Position numbers and translations under genes: made by a program. Shown in pieces: positions 1 to 9,966 of a stretch of DNA of 64,000 nt (the first letter of the stretch is position 1; each line of letters opens with the position of its first letter). Below the pieces are notes generated by a model. That model made no database searches and was not told where the DNA came from. It saw only the letters and a program-made list of their open reading frames with translations. This DNA comes from Idiomarina xiamenensis 10-D-4 (lineage in GTDB: Bacteria > Pseudomonadota > Gammaproteobacteria > Enterobacterales > Alteromonadaceae): the NCBI RefSeq assembly GCF_000299895.1, contig NZ_AMRG01000012.1, positions 58,814-122,813 on the forward strand. The letters run 5' to 3'.

Positions 1-3000
1 ATCGCCAACCGACTAAGCTATAAGCCGATTATTTACTCGATGTCGTTGGCCATTTATTGTACCAGCTGGACCTATTATGGCGCGGTCGGTAACGCTGCCG
101 TTGATGGTTGGGCTTTTCTTCCCATTTTATTGGGCCCCGCGTTACTGTTTTTATTTGGTTTACCGGTACTCAGCAAGTTAGTGTCGGTCAGCAAGCAGCA
201 AAACATTACCTCAATTGCGGATTTTATCGCCTCGCGTTATGGCAAACGACAACGTCTGGGCTTTTTCGTAACGCTCATCGCCCTATTGGCAACTACGCCC
301 TACATCGCGTTGCAACTAAAAGCCGTAGGCACCAGTTTTATGGTGCTAACAGAAAACCAAGGACCGCTAGCGGCGTTTTCGATTAACGAAATGGGCGCGG
401 CAGTGTTGATGGCGGTATTTGCCATGTTATTCGGTACTCGTCATGTCGAAGTCACCGAATATCGTAACGGTATGATCCTCGCTATCGCTGTCGAGTCGAT
501 GATCAAACTATTCGCACTCGGCGCCGCCGCTATTTTTGCGTGGTGGTTGTTTGCCAGTGAATCAACGTTATCGATGCCACAAACGGTTATTCATCCATCG
601 GCATCGGCTTGGTCTTTCTCGCGTTTGCTCGATTTCGACTTTGTCGTACAAACCTTTATGGCGGCGGGAGCCATTTTATGCCTACCACGACAATTTCACG
701 TGGCCGTGGTTGATAACGTCGACATACGGCACTTACGCACAGCGCGTTGGGGCTTCCCACTGTATTTGGCATTAACCGCGATGGCGATTGTCCCAATTGC
801 CATCAGTGGTCAGTTCTTCTTCTCACCCGCTGTCGATGGCTCGACTTATGCGCTAAGGCTACCGCTCTTAACCGACCAAACTTGGTTAGCGGTATTAATT
901 TTTATTGGCGGTATATCGGCAGCAACGGCCATGGTTATCATTGCCTCGGTCACATTAAGTACGATGATCACTAACGACGTTATCATGCCGTTACTGTTGC
1001 AGCGTGAATCGCGCTTACCACAACAAGAACGTCGTCGAGAGTTCCGCGAACCACTGTTACTGATCCGCCGTTTAACCATCGCCATTATCATGTTGCTGGC
1101 TTTTGCTTGTTATTATTTTTGGGCGGCAAATACCAACTTAGTCAGCATCGGTTTGCTCGCGTTCTCGTTAGTTTTGCAATTGTTACCGGCTATCGTCGGC
1201 GGTTTGTACTGGCGCCGCGCACATGCCCGTGGCGTTTACGCTGGCTTGCTTGCCGGTTTACTAGGCTGGGTACTGAGCGTATTGGTGCCCATGTACCTAC
1301 ACCACGAAGCCAATCAAACGTCCGTGATCACCCAAGGAACGGTAATTTCGTTGTTGGTTAACCTGGTCGCCTTTTTAGGATTTTCCCTAGTCGCGCGAGC
1401 GCGACTGGTTGATCGTATTCAAGCCACAGCTTTCGTAAAACCGAGGGCAGCACGTCCTGAGCTGGCTCCAAAACGCGACCATCAAGTCACTAATGCTGAC
1501 TTATTATTATTGTTGCGTACCTTTTTGGGGCGCGAGCGCGCGCAGCAAATCATGGCTTACTATCAGCCGCAAGAGCATCAGGAAATTCGTGCTGAAGCGA
1601 TCGCCGACAAGGCCCTGATCGAATATGTAGAACGCGCTATCGCAGGCGTATTGGGCGCCGCTACCGCACGCTCGTTGATTGAAGCCGCGTTACGCGATAA
1701 ACAACTCAACCTTGAAGAGGTCGTGCACTTTTTCGACGACACCACGCAAGCTTTGCAAACCCAACAATCGATTCTGTTCAGTTCGCTAGAAAACCTTGCA
1801 CAAGGCATCAGTGTCGTTGACGCCGAATTGCGTTTAGTCGCCTGGAATAAACGCTATTTAGATTTATTCGACTATCCCAGTGGTATGGTGCGGCCGGGAC
1901 AGCCGATAGCCTTGTTGATCCGCTATAACGCTGAACGCGGGGAATGCGGCCCCGGTGACATCGATGAACTTGTTAGTAAGCGCTTACGCTATATGCAAAT
2001 GGGTTCTCCACATAGCTTTATTCGCCGCCGCGGCGACGGCCGTGTAATCGAAATGGTCGGTAACCCACTGCCTAGCGGTGGCTTCGTGACCAGCTTCACC
2101 GATATTACCGAACACGTCGAAAGCCAACGCTTACTCGAAGAAGCTAATATCGATCTTGAACATCGTATTGACGTGCGCTCGCAGAAAATTCGCGAAATCA
2201 ATAATGAGCTAACCGAAGAAATTGACCGCCGACGCAAAGTTGAGGAACAGTTAAAACGTGCAAAAGCCGAAGCCGAGGCCGCCAACGCCTCAAAAACACG
2301 CTTTTTAGCCCTGGCCAGCCACGACATCCTGCAGCCTTTAAACGCCGCTCGGCTTTACTTGTCGGCGGTTGATGAAAATGAGATCAGCGACAACAACCGC
2401 AGCTTATTGGATAAATTAGATACCGCACTGGCATCTACCGAACATTTATTATCAACCTTGCTCGCTATCGCCAAAATGGAACAGGGGGCGCTACAACCGC
2501 AGTTTCGGCATGTGCACTTGGCCAGTATTTTAAACCCATTAATTGAAGAATATGCGGTTCTGGCAGAACAACGGCAGCTCGAGTTCCGAGCGCACTTCTG
2601 TGACGCGGTGATTTACACCGACCCCACCTACTTACGGCGTATTGTGCAAAACTTCTTATCTAACGCCATCAAATATACCCCGCAAGGCAAAGTCTTGCTG
2701 GGCGTACGTAAACGTGGCCACTATTTGGTGATTGGCGTCTGGGACACCGGTCCCGGTATCGCCGAACAGCAGCAACAGAAAATTTTTGATGCCTTTTATC
2801 GTATTAAACACAGCAATGTTGGCGGTGTTGGTTTGGGACTTAGCGTGGCACAGCGCATGAGTGAGCAGTTAAGTTGTCAATTACGGGTAAAATCAACCGA
2901 AGGCAAAGGTGCGTATTTTTCGGTTACGGTCCCCTTGGGAAGCGCCGCACAAGTGGTCAACAAACCACGTAACGAGTTTGACGAATCACCAACTAGCGCG

Positions 3001-3369
3001 CTCACCATCATTTGCATTGACGATGAGCAGGAAAACCTGAATGCGATGTCTGCTTTATTGAAAAAGTGGGGATGCCACCCTATCACCTTTAATAATGCCG
3101 ACGACGCCTTAAACTATGCCAGCGAGCATAGTGCACCCGACGGCTTGTTGGTCGATTATCAGTTAGGCGGTAATAGCGACGGTATACAACTGACGCAACA
3201 GTTACGAGATACTTGGCAACAGCCCTTACCGGCCGCCTTGGTCACCGCCTTGCGTGACGACCAAGTTAAGCGCGTGGCTCGACAAGAGCGCATGCACTTT
3301 CTTGCCAAGCCGGTTAAGCCGGCCGCTTTAAAAGCGCTGCTGAAGTATATTCAGCAGCATAAACCTTAA
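1..3369 (+). CDS. crbS: CrbS-type sodium/solute symporter-histidine kinase hybrid sensor, 5' end outside the window
   Basis: The reading frame is open from base 1, so the N terminus lies upstream; 1122 residues are visible. The order is an SLC5/SSS-type multi-helix membrane region (about residues 1-465), a STAC-like linker (about 490-590), a PAS domain (about 595-710), a coiled coil, a HisKA dimerisation box with the phospho-acceptor His in SHDILQPLNAA (His codon 2320-2322), an HATPase with NAIKYTP, DTGPGIA and GVGLGLS, and a C-terminal receiver with an acidic pair in CIDDEQ, a phospho-acceptor Asp in LLVDYQLG and a Lys in LAKPVKP. This architecture is that of CrbS, which works with the LuxR-type regulator CrbR to switch on acs. 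acs and a CrbR-like gene lie within 5 kb, which supports the assignment. Whether the symporter part transports or only senses acetate cannot be read from the sequence. Confidence 0.88.
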   Translation: MANRLSYKPIIYSMSLAIYCTSWTYYGAVGNAAVDGWAFLPILLGPALLFLFGLPVLSKLVSVSKQQNITSIADFIASRYGKRQRLGFFVTLIALLATTPYIALQLKAVGTSFMVLTENQGPLAAFSINEMGAAVLMAVFAMLFGTRHVEVTEYRNGMILAIAVESMIKLFALGAAAIFAWWLFASESTLSMPQTVIHPSASAWSFSRLLDFDFVVQTFMAAGAILCLPRQFHVAVVDNVDIRHLRTARWGFPLYLALTAMAIVPIAISGQFFFSPAVDGSTYALRLPLLTDQTWLAVLIFIGGISAATAMVIIASVTLSTMITNDVIMPLLLQRESRLPQQERRREFREPLLLIRRLTIAIIMLLAFACYYFWAANTNLVSIGLLAFSLVLQLLPAIVGGLYWRRAHARGVYAGLLAGLLGWVLSVLVPMYLHHEANQTSVITQGTVISLLVNLVAFLGFSLVARARLVDRIQATAFVKPRAARPELAPKRDHQVTNADLLLLLRTFLGRERAQQIMAYYQPQEHQEIRAEAIADKALIEYVERAIAGVLGAATARSLIEAALRDKQLNLEEVVHFFDDTTQALQTQQSILFSSLENLAQGISVVDAELRLVAWNKRYLDLFDYPSGMVRPGQPIALLIRYNAERGECGPGDIDELVSKRLRYMQMGSPHSFIRRRGDGRVIEMVGNPLPSGGFVTSFTDITEHVESQRLLEEANIDLEHRIDVRSQKIREINNELTEEIDRRRKVEEQLKRAKAEAEAANASKTRFLALASHDILQPLNAARLYLSAVDENEISDNNRSLLDKLDTALASTEHLLSTLLAIAKMEQGALQPQFRHVHLASILNPLIEEYAVLAEQRQLEFRAHFCDAVIYTDPTYLRRIVQNFLSNAIKYTPQGKVLLGVRKRGHYLVIGVWDTGPGIAEQQQQKIFDAFYRIKHSNVGGVGLGLSVAQRMSEQLSCQLRVKSTEGKGAYFSVTVPLGSAAQVVNKPRNEFDESPTSALTIICIDDEQENLNAMSALLKKWGCHPITFNNADDALNYASEHSAPDGLLVDYQLGGNSDGIQLTQQLRDTWQQPLPAALVTALRDDQVKRVARQERMHFLAKPVKPAALKALLKYIQQHKP

Positions 3370-3374
3370 GTCGA

Positions 3375-5879
3375 TTAGGTGGGTTGGCGTAAACGACGCC
3401 AACCTAACAGCAATAGTCCCAACAAGCTCAACCAACCTAAGTGACCACCACTACTACCACCATCGCTGTTGCTAGTGGGTGGTGGTGTGCTACCCGGTTC
3501 AGGCTCGCCATTGATGGTAACGCGCGCCTCGCTAAGCACCGCACCCTCACTATCGCTAATGGTTAATAATAACGACTGATCTGTCGTAGGCTGTTCATCC
3601 AACAGGTTGGTTAAGCGATAGATATTTAAGTCACTGGTCGGGTTAACAACCAAACGTCGGCGTTCACCGTTAATACTAAAGCGCGCCGTGTAAGGGTCGC
3701 TATTTAAGAAGCGTACACGCACACCATCATCATAATCGGCGCGGCGGTCTAAAATGCTCACTGCAACCGCCATTTCGGCGTTGGCCGCATAATTAACCTG
3801 CAACTTAACCGCGGTTTGTGGACGATAGTTGTCGTCGTAAGCAACCAAATAAAGTGGCATGCTTTGCGTTTCAAACAGATTATTCACCGCGGCATAGCTA
3901 CCGCGGTAACGATTGTCATCTTGTGCTGGCGTATCACGTGTCACCGCGGTACGAATAAAGTTTTGTAGACCGGCTTCACCATTAGGAAAGGTAAGATTTA
4001 CGCGCCGCTCTGTCCCCGTCCCCGTCACTTCGGCCGTTACCATTTGGTCCAACGCGGCACGGTCAAAGTTCTCATAAATGCCGTCACCAAGACTGGTGAG
4101 TGGGCTAAAAGGAATACAACGACGGCCGTCAGCTTTACAATCTAAAAACGGTGACATCAGCACAAACTGTGTGTTATCCAAAGCTGGCGGCACCGTCAAA
4201 CTATAACTCAAGCCTGACTCAGAAAATGACTGTACGATTGGCGTAACGGCACTCGCTTGACCGTTGTCGAAATACACCACTTGGCCACGATTCTGCCAAT
4301 TCACGCGCCCAGTTGCGCTATCCTCTTGACCCGCTAACACGTTAACACAATAGTCCTCTACCACATCCTCGTCGCCTATGGTCACTTCACTGACATTTTC
4401 ATCAAGCACATCTGACAGATAAAATGCCCCCGCATGACCCGGGTATTCTCGCAAAGATTGGCTATAGTTGGCAGCGCGACAATTATCGTCGAGCAACAAG
4501 CGTTTCTTCTGGTTAGTTCCCGGTAACGACAGCGTCAGCGCACCATCGATACGACGACTCATCTCGACCAAATCATAGTTTGCCCACGCGGTTCTAAAAT
4601 CAGCAAAAGCCAACGATAAAAACCTTGAAGCATCAGCAGCATCGGCAGCCGGTTCGGCAATACCTGCGGCGGCACCGTTGATTTGTTTATCGGGATCAGA
4701 AAACACGAGTGCGCGTCTGCAATTACCGATAGCGCCACCACGTGAACAAGCCTCGTAGTAGCCCATGATGGTATAAAAATCCGCTGCGGGGTCACCGTAT
4801 CCATAAGGGATAGCGCCGTCGTACTGCTCACCACCAGAGCCTTCGTTAGCATTTTCCGCCAACGTGTAGCGATCGTGTTGCAAGCCTAAATTATGACCAA
4901 TCTCGTGAGCAATGGTATAGCCACCGTAAATTTGCGAAGCTAACGTCATAGCCCAATACACACCGCGTTTTCCGCCACCGCTAATGGGGTATTCACGATA
5001 ATCGTCTTGCGGATAAAATAGGCTATCGTAAGCAATACCACCAAAGTCAGCGTTATTGTTGGCGGTAACCACATGAACCACATCATAGTCGCCACTAATA
5101 AGACTCAGACGAAAATTTGTATTGGCGAGTAATTGCGCTTGCTCACTATCGCCAGTGCTACTATTGACGGTGAAGCTAGCAGGGTAACGAAAGTAATCCC
5201 ACTCTAAGGTAATACCAGCATCTGATGCTAAATAGGCCTCGTTCGCAAAAGCCATCGCTTGGTCGAGTTCGGTTTCTATTTCACCCTGATGGTAATCTGT
5301 TGCCGATTGGTCATAAGCTAATAACACGCGAACGGTTTGATTTTCTAACGGCGCGGCCTGCGCAACTCGATTTAACGACCGTTGGTCAGTATGGTAACGC
5401 GTTACCGTGACATTTAATTTTTGCTGCTGCAGAGGTTGTTGAACTGAAGACAACACCGATGATGCCAACGTTTGGTGGCCACTAGCGACACTCAACTGGC
5501 GCTGCACAAATTGCCACTCGCCATCGATCAAACGCGCCTGATAGATGTTCAAACCAAAAGCAAAATCGATAGCCAGTTGGCCGCCTTTAACGGTGGCAAT
5601 AGCCATCACCGGCGGCTGCTGTTCGGTGCTTTTCAGGGTTACGCGGGTCACGCCATGGCGTTGTCTGACCGACGATACGGTATAATTAACAAGGCCCTGC
5701 TCAGGAATATCAAATGTATAGGTTTGTCCAGCAAACAGGGCGTCGCTGGTTAGCTTAGCCGAGAACTCGACCAACCCGAGCTGGCGGTTGCTATCTGAGG
5801 TTTGCGCCCAGCTAGGTATCGAGATAGGCAACGATAGCGCCAGCGCTAAGATAATCATTAACCACTTGTTCATAGACAA
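3375..5879 (-). CDS. Secreted reprolysin-like zinc metalloprotease with GlyGly-CTERM tail
   Basis: The 834-residue protein begins with a Sec signal peptide ending near SIPSWAQ. A propeptide-like region follows, then a metzincin catalytic domain with HEIGHNLGLQHD (about residue 325), where the three His bind zinc and Glu is catalytic, and a downstream Met-turn in TIMGYYE. The C terminus has a Ser/Gly-rich linker, a GG motif, a hydrophobic helix and a basic end (RRLRQ), which is the GlyGly-CTERM signal processed by rhombosortase, usually after type II secretion. It is likely exported and transiently anchored or released. No rhombosortase gene is in the window. It sits between crbS and crbR, pointing toward crbS, and has no obvious link to acetate metabolism. 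The substrate is unknown. Confidence 0.87.
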   Translation of the reverse strand: MSMNKWLMIILALALSLPISIPSWAQTSDSNRQLGLVEFSAKLTSDALFAGQTYTFDIPEQGLVNYTVSSVRQRHGVTRVTLKSTEQQPPVMAIATVKGGQLAIDFAFGLNIYQARLIDGEWQFVQRQLSVASGHQTLASSVLSSVQQPLQQQKLNVTVTRYHTDQRSLNRVAQAAPLENQTVRVLLAYDQSATDYHQGEIETELDQAMAFANEAYLASDAGITLEWDYFRYPASFTVNSSTGDSEQAQLLANTNFRLSLISGDYDVVHVVTANNNADFGGIAYDSLFYPQDDYREYPISGGGKRGVYWAMTLASQIYGGYTIAHEIGHNLGLQHDRYTLAENANEGSGGEQYDGAIPYGYGDPAADFYTIMGYYEACSRGGAIGNCRRALVFSDPDKQINGAAAGIAEPAADAADASRFLSLAFADFRTAWANYDLVEMSRRIDGALTLSLPGTNQKKRLLLDDNCRAANYSQSLREYPGHAGAFYLSDVLDENVSEVTIGDEDVVEDYCVNVLAGQEDSATGRVNWQNRGQVVYFDNGQASAVTPIVQSFSESGLSYSLTVPPALDNTQFVLMSPFLDCKADGRRCIPFSPLTSLGDGIYENFDRAALDQMVTAEVTGTGTERRVNLTFPNGEAGLQNFIRTAVTRDTPAQDDNRYRGSYAAVNNLFETQSMPLYLVAYDDNYRPQTAVKLQVNYAANAEMAVAVSILDRRADYDDGVRVRFLNSDPYTARFSINGERRRLVVNPTSDLNIYRLTNLLDEQPTTDQSLLLTISDSEGAVLSEARVTINGEPEPGSTPPPTSNSDGGSSGGHLGWLSLLGLLLLGWRRLRQPT
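3382..3404. repeat. Hairpin at the convergent crbS/protease junction
   Basis: A perfect 9-bp stem (GGTTGGCGT and ACGCCAACC) with loop AAACG lies 12 bases after the crbS stop and inside the last codons of the convergent protease gene. There is no clear T-run on either side, so it is terminator-like rather than a proven terminator. The two stop codons are only five bases apart. Confidence 0.55.
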
Positions 5880-5957
5880 CCCTTAACAATCTGATAACAG
5901 GTTGCCTTTTTACCACAACTTCAACATATCACGGTAGTGTTTAACTGATTATACGAC

Positions 5958-6608
5958 TTAACTGACAGGCGGGTTATCCAATTGCAGACGCTCCGCTAAC
6001 AGCACCGCTTGCGTTCGGCTATAAACACCGAGCTTACGGAATATCGCCGTAATATGTGCTTTTACTGTCGCTTCGGTAATGCTTAATTGATAAGCAATCT
6101 GCTTATTGAGCAAGCCTTCATGCAAAAAATAAAGCACGCGATATTGCTGCGGAGTCAGCGTTGCCACCTTTTTCGCTAGCGCTTGATCTTCCTCTGACAA
6201 TGCATCCAGTCGGTCGCGACTTTCAGGCGGTACCCAAGTGTCGCCTTGCAAAATGGTGTCAATCGCCTCTGCAATTTGTGCCGAAGGCTTTGACTTGGGA
6301 ATAAAACCTAACGCGCCAAAACCAATACACTTCGCAATAATACTGGGATCTTCCGAGCCAGAAATCACCGCCACGGGTAGTAATGGAAAATCTTCTCGAA
6401 TACGGATCAAACCATATAAATCACCGCTACCCGGCATATGCAGGTCGAGCAATAACAGGTCGATATCATCGTCGTCATTAAGCGATGCTAGGGTACTATC
6501 TAAATCGCCAGCCTCACGTAACTGCAGTTGTTCATAATGATTCGCGAGTGCGCCCTGCAGCGCCTCGCGAAACAACGGATGGTCATCCGCAATCAAAAAT
6601 TTGGCCAT
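5958..6608 (-). CDS. crbR: CrbR-type LuxR/NarL-family response regulator
   Basis: The 216-residue protein has an N-terminal receiver domain with the acidic pocket in ADDHP and the phospho-acceptor Asp in LLLLDLHMPG (about residue 57), and a C-terminal LuxR helix-turn-helix (about residues 148-208) with the typical LTPQQ start and NKQIAYQLSITEATVKAHI core. It starts 8 bases after the acs stop, so the two genes are very probably cotranscribed. In Vibrio and Pseudomonas, CrbR is the regulator that activates acs in response to CrbS. Here sensor and regulator are separated by the protease gene. The ATG is preceded by AAAGGC. Confidence 0.88.
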   Translation of the reverse strand: MAKFLIADDHPLFREALQGALANHYEQLQLREAGDLDSTLASLNDDDDIDLLLLDLHMPGSGDLYGLIRIREDFPLLPVAVISGSEDPSIIAKCIGFGALGFIPKSKPSAQIAEAIDTILQGDTWVPPESRDRLDALSEEDQALAKKVATLTPQQYRVLYFLHEGLLNKQIAYQLSITEATVKAHITAIFRKLGVYSRTQAVLLAERLQLDNPPVS

Positions 6609-6616
6609 AGCCTTTA

Positions 6617-8566
6617 TTATTTATTTAAACGGTGCTTAATTAACGAATCTACCACACTCGGATCGGCCAGCGTAGAGGTATCGCCAAGATTGTCATGCTC
6701 ATTAGCTGCTATTTTACGCAAAATACGTCGCATAATTTTTCCTGAACGCGTTTTCGGTAGCCCCTCTGACCAATGAATAAAATCTGGCGTCGCAATCGGA
6801 CTCAATTCATTCCGCACCCATTCACGTACTTCGGCGGTTAGCGCTTCATCAGCCGTCACGCCCGTCATCGGAGCCACATAAACGTAGATACCCTGGCCTT
6901 TAACATCGTGCGGAAAACCAACCACCGCAGCCTCAGAGATCGCTTTGTGCGCGACCAGCACACTTTCAATTTCCGCGGTTCCCAAGCGATGACCCGAGAC
7001 ATTTAAGACGTCGTCGACACGACCCGTTATCCAATAATCACCGTCATCATCGCGACGCGCACCATCACCGGTGAAGTATTGATTCTTATAGGTTGAAAAG
7101 TAAGTCTGCTCAAAGCGTTCATGATCTCCCCAAAGCGTACGCGCTTGGCCAGGCCAGCTTTGCTTAATAACTAAGTTGCCCTCAGTTGCACCCGTTAACG
7201 ACTTGCCATCGTTATCTACCAAGCCTGGCTCAACACCAAAGAATGGTCGCGTTGCCGAACCGGCTTTAAGGTCATTGACGTTCGGTAACGGCGTGATCAT
7301 GATGCCGCCGGTTTCAGTTTGCCACCAAGTATCCATGATGGGGCAACGGCTGTTACCAATTTTCTCGTAATACCACTCCCAAGCCTCGGGATTAATCGGT
7401 TCGCCGACACTACCGAGCACGCGCAGACTGTCTCGTGAACTGGTTTTAGCCGCCGCATCGCCCTTTGACATCAGTGCTCGAATAGCCGTCGGTGCGGTGT
7501 ATAAGATATTGACCTGATGCTTATCGACGACCTCACCAATACGCCCTATCCCAGGATAGGTGGGAACACCCTCGAACATTAAGGTGGTTGCGCCGTTCGC
7601 CAGCGGCCCATAAACAATGTACGAATGACCGGTGATCCAGCCTACATCAGCCGCGCACCAGTAAATATCGTCCTCACGATAATCAAAAACGTACTCGTGC
7701 GTCATCGACGCGTAGACCAGATAACCACCGGTAGTATGTAACACACCTTTCGGCTTACCGGTTGAGCCCGAGGTATACAAAATAAAGAGCGGATCTTCGG
7801 CGTTCATCACTTCTGGCTGACATTCATGCGAGACGTCAGCCACTAACTCATGCCACCAAACGTCCCGTTCCGGTTGCCAATTAACCTCACCATCAGTGAC
7901 CTGACAAACTACCGAATGAGTGATGGTGGGGCAGCGATTATCCGCTAAAGCTTCATCGACGTTGTCTTTCAAACCAAAGGTTTTACCACCGCGGCGGCCC
8001 TCGTCGGCAGTAATGATCAGCTTGGCTTCACAGTCGTTGATACGGTCGGCAATCGCTTTCGGTGAAAAGCCCGCAAAAATGACCGAATGGACTGCACCAA
8101 TGCGCGCGCAAGCTAGCATCGCATAAGCCGCTTGCGGCACCATTGGCATATAAATCGCTACCCGATCGCCCTTAGCGACACCTAATTTTTTTAACCCATT
8201 AGCAAATCGCGACACTTCTTTATGCAGCGTACGGTAACTAATTTCGTCTTGGACTTCGGGTGAATCACCTTCCCAAATAATCGCAGTTTTATCACCGCGT
8301 TCAGCTAAATGACGGTCAACACAGTTATAGCAAGCATTTAAGGTACCGTCTTCGAACCACTTTATATCTACTTTACCCGGAGCAAATGAGGTATTCTTCA
8401 CGCGATTGTACGGGGTAAACCAGTCAATCCGCTGACCTTGCTCTCGCCAAAAGCTATCAGGGTCATTGACCGACTCAGCATACATACGCTGATACTGTTC
8501 TTCACTGAGGCGTGCTTGTTGTTTTGCTTCATTGGACACTTTGTGAATATGAGTTGGCTGCGACAT
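6617..8566 (-). CDS. acs: Acetyl-CoA synthetase
   Basis: The 649-residue, full-length AMP-forming acetate-CoA ligase converts acetate, ATP and CoA into acetyl-CoA, AMP and pyrophosphate in the cytoplasm. The adenylation P-loop is visible as [11 protein letters not shown] (about residue 265), the later core motif as [10 protein letters not shown], and the C-terminal regulatory Lys lies in SGKIMRR, the site that protein acetyltransferases modify in this family. A strong ribosome-binding site (GGAGGAAGT) precedes the ATG. The gene leads into crbR and diverges from the DcaP-like porin gene, so acetate uptake, activation and control are all in one locus. Confidence 0.97.
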   Translation of the reverse strand: MSQPTHIHKVSNEAKQQARLSEEQYQRMYAESVNDPDSFWREQGQRIDWFTPYNRVKNTSFAPGKVDIKWFEDGTLNACYNCVDRHLAERGDKTAIIWEGDSPEVQDEISYRTLHKEVSRFANGLKKLGVAKGDRVAIYMPMVPQAAYAMLACARIGAVHSVIFAGFSPKAIADRINDCEAKLIITADEGRRGGKTFGLKDNVDEALADNRCPTITHSVVCQVTDGEVNWQPERDVWWHELVADVSHECQPEVMNAEDPLFILYTSGSTGKPKGVLHTTGGYLVYASMTHEYVFDYREDDIYWCAADVGWITGHSYIVYGPLANGATTLMFEGVPTYPGIGRIGEVVDKHQVNILYTAPTAIRALMSKGDAAAKTSSRDSLRVLGSVGEPINPEAWEWYYEKIGNSRCPIMDTWWQTETGGIMITPLPNVNDLKAGSATRPFFGVEPGLVDNDGKSLTGATEGNLVIKQSWPGQARTLWGDHERFEQTYFSTYKNQYFTGDGARRDDDGDYWITGRVDDVLNVSGHRLGTAEIESVLVAHKAISEAAVVGFPHDVKGQGIYVYVAPMTGVTADEALTAEVREWVRNELSPIATPDFIHWSEGLPKTRSGKIMRRILRKIAANEHDNLGDTSTLADPSVVDSLIKHRLNK

Positions 8567-8627
8567 TCTACTTCCTCCATTGCGCTATATGCTTTCAGTT
8601 GTAGATTTTTCGGGCTTTCAACACTAT

Positions 8628-8641
8628 TAGACCATAGTCTA
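8628..8641. promoter_or_regulatory. Inverted repeat in the acs/porin divergent control region
   Basis: TAGAC-CATA-GTCTA is a perfect 5-bp inverted repeat with a 4-base spacer, in the 173-base region between divergent acs and the porin gene. LuxR/NarL-type regulators bind short inverted repeats, so it is a candidate CrbR site. That link is inference; I do not know a published CrbR consensus to compare with. Confidence 0.35.
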
Positions 8642-8739
8642 GATTGATCAAAGCGCGATTGTTGCCGATGATTGCTAGCGACTGTCCAGTGCGGCTTCGC
8701 ACGTCATAACGCATAATCAAAACGAAGGGAGCACATCTC

Positions 8740-9894
8740 ATGGTGCGCAAATATAAAATGTCTTTGGCTGCCGCGGCCGTTCTGTCAGCAATGGCGAGCG
8801 TACCGGCGCAAGCAGATCCAAAACTCGACTTCGGCGGTTACGTCAAACTGGATTTAATGGTTTCTGATTACGCTGATGGGCAAGCGCCTGACAGCGGCAG
8901 TATTGGTCGCCAGCAATATATCCCCAGTATCACGCCAGTAGGCGGTAACGGTGATGATGCCACCACCGACTTTCATGCCCGTCAATCGCGCTTCTTCCTG
9001 ACCGCATCCGACGAATTAGCAAACGGTGAAAAGCTGACCGCTCACATCGAGATGGACTTTATGCTTACCCCGGGTGGTGACGAGCGAATTTCAAACTCGT
9101 ACTCACCACGCTTGCGTCAGGCATTTTTAAAATATGGTAACTGGACCTTCGGCCAAACTTGGTCAAACTTCCAAGACCTAAACATTTTGGCGGAGTCGGT
9201 CGACTTTATCGGCATTACCGACGGTATCGTGTTTAACCGTCAGGCTCAAATTCGATACACCCAAGGCGGCTTCAGTGTTTCTATTGAAAACCCTGAAACC
9301 ACGGTCACCCCATTTGGCGGCGGCGCGCGCATTACCTCTAGTGACGGTCTAATTCCAGACGTCGTACTTAAGTATCAAGGTAAAACCGGTGACTTAACCT
9401 GGAGTACCGCGGCTATTTTACGTCAGCTAACCTACGACGTAACGCAAACCGGTGACGACGAAACCGAATTTGGTTATGGCGTCAGCGTGGGTGCTAAATA
9501 CATGCTGGGTAAAGACGACATCCGTGCGTCGATCACCACCGGTTCAGGCTTGGGTCGTTACTTAGGCTTAAATACATTCAACGGCGCCGTGATCACCGCC
9601 AATGGTGAATTAGAAGCTATTGATGCCACTGGCGTGAGCATTGCTTACCGTCACTTCTGGACTGAGTCAGTGCGCTCTAACTTCGTTTATTCGCGCGGTT
9701 GGGCCGATAATGACGCAGCATTAACGGGTACTGCAGTTAACAAAATGACCGAGCGTTTTGGCGTTAACGTGATGTATAACCCTGCGCCAAACTTCACTGT
9801 CGGTGCAGAAATCAGCCAAGCAACGCGTGAAACCGAAGCTGGCATCGACGGTGATTTGAACCGTCTACAGCTGATGGCGATGTACTCGTTTTAA
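8740..9894 (+). CDS. DcaP-like outer-membrane porin
   Basis: The 384-residue protein has a cleavable signal peptide (ASVPAQA, cleaved near residue 25). The mature protein opens with FGGYVKLDLM and carries alternating aromatic and polar strands ending in a C-terminal Phe, as expected for a beta-barrel. Its pattern (FHARQSRFFL, EMDFML, LRQAFLKYG, TFGQTWSNF) fits the DcaP trimeric porins, which admit small carboxylates and other negatively charged solutes. Divergence from acs suggests coordinated use of organic acids, which is inference. AAGGGAGC precedes the ATG. A strong intrinsic terminator follows. Confidence 0.82.
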   Translation: MVRKYKMSLAAAAVLSAMASVPAQADPKLDFGGYVKLDLMVSDYADGQAPDSGSIGRQQYIPSITPVGGNGDDATTDFHARQSRFFLTASDELANGEKLTAHIEMDFMLTPGGDERISNSYSPRLRQAFLKYGNWTFGQTWSNFQDLNILAESVDFIGITDGIVFNRQAQIRYTQGGFSVSIENPETTVTPFGGGARITSSDGLIPDVVLKYQGKTGDLTWSTAAILRQLTYDVTQTGDDETEFGYGVSVGAKYMLGKDDIRASITTGSGLGRYLGLNTFNGAVITANGELEAIDATGVSIAYRHFWTESVRSNFVYSRGWADNDAALTGTAVNKMTERFGVNVMYNPAPNFTVGAEISQATRETEAGIDGDLNRLQLMAMYSF

Positions 9895-9932
9895 TGGTTA
9901 AGTGAGTGATGTCAAAACGACATCTTATGGTC

Positions 9933-9963
9933 AAGCCGGGCACTCGTTGCCCGGCTTTTTTTT
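9933..9963 (+). terminator. Intrinsic terminator of the DcaP-like porin gene
   Basis: A perfect 10-bp stem (AAGCCGGGCA and TGCCCGGCTT) with loop CTCGT is followed by a T-run. It lies 38 bases after the porin stop codon. Confidence 0.93.
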
Positions 9964-9966
9964 AGT

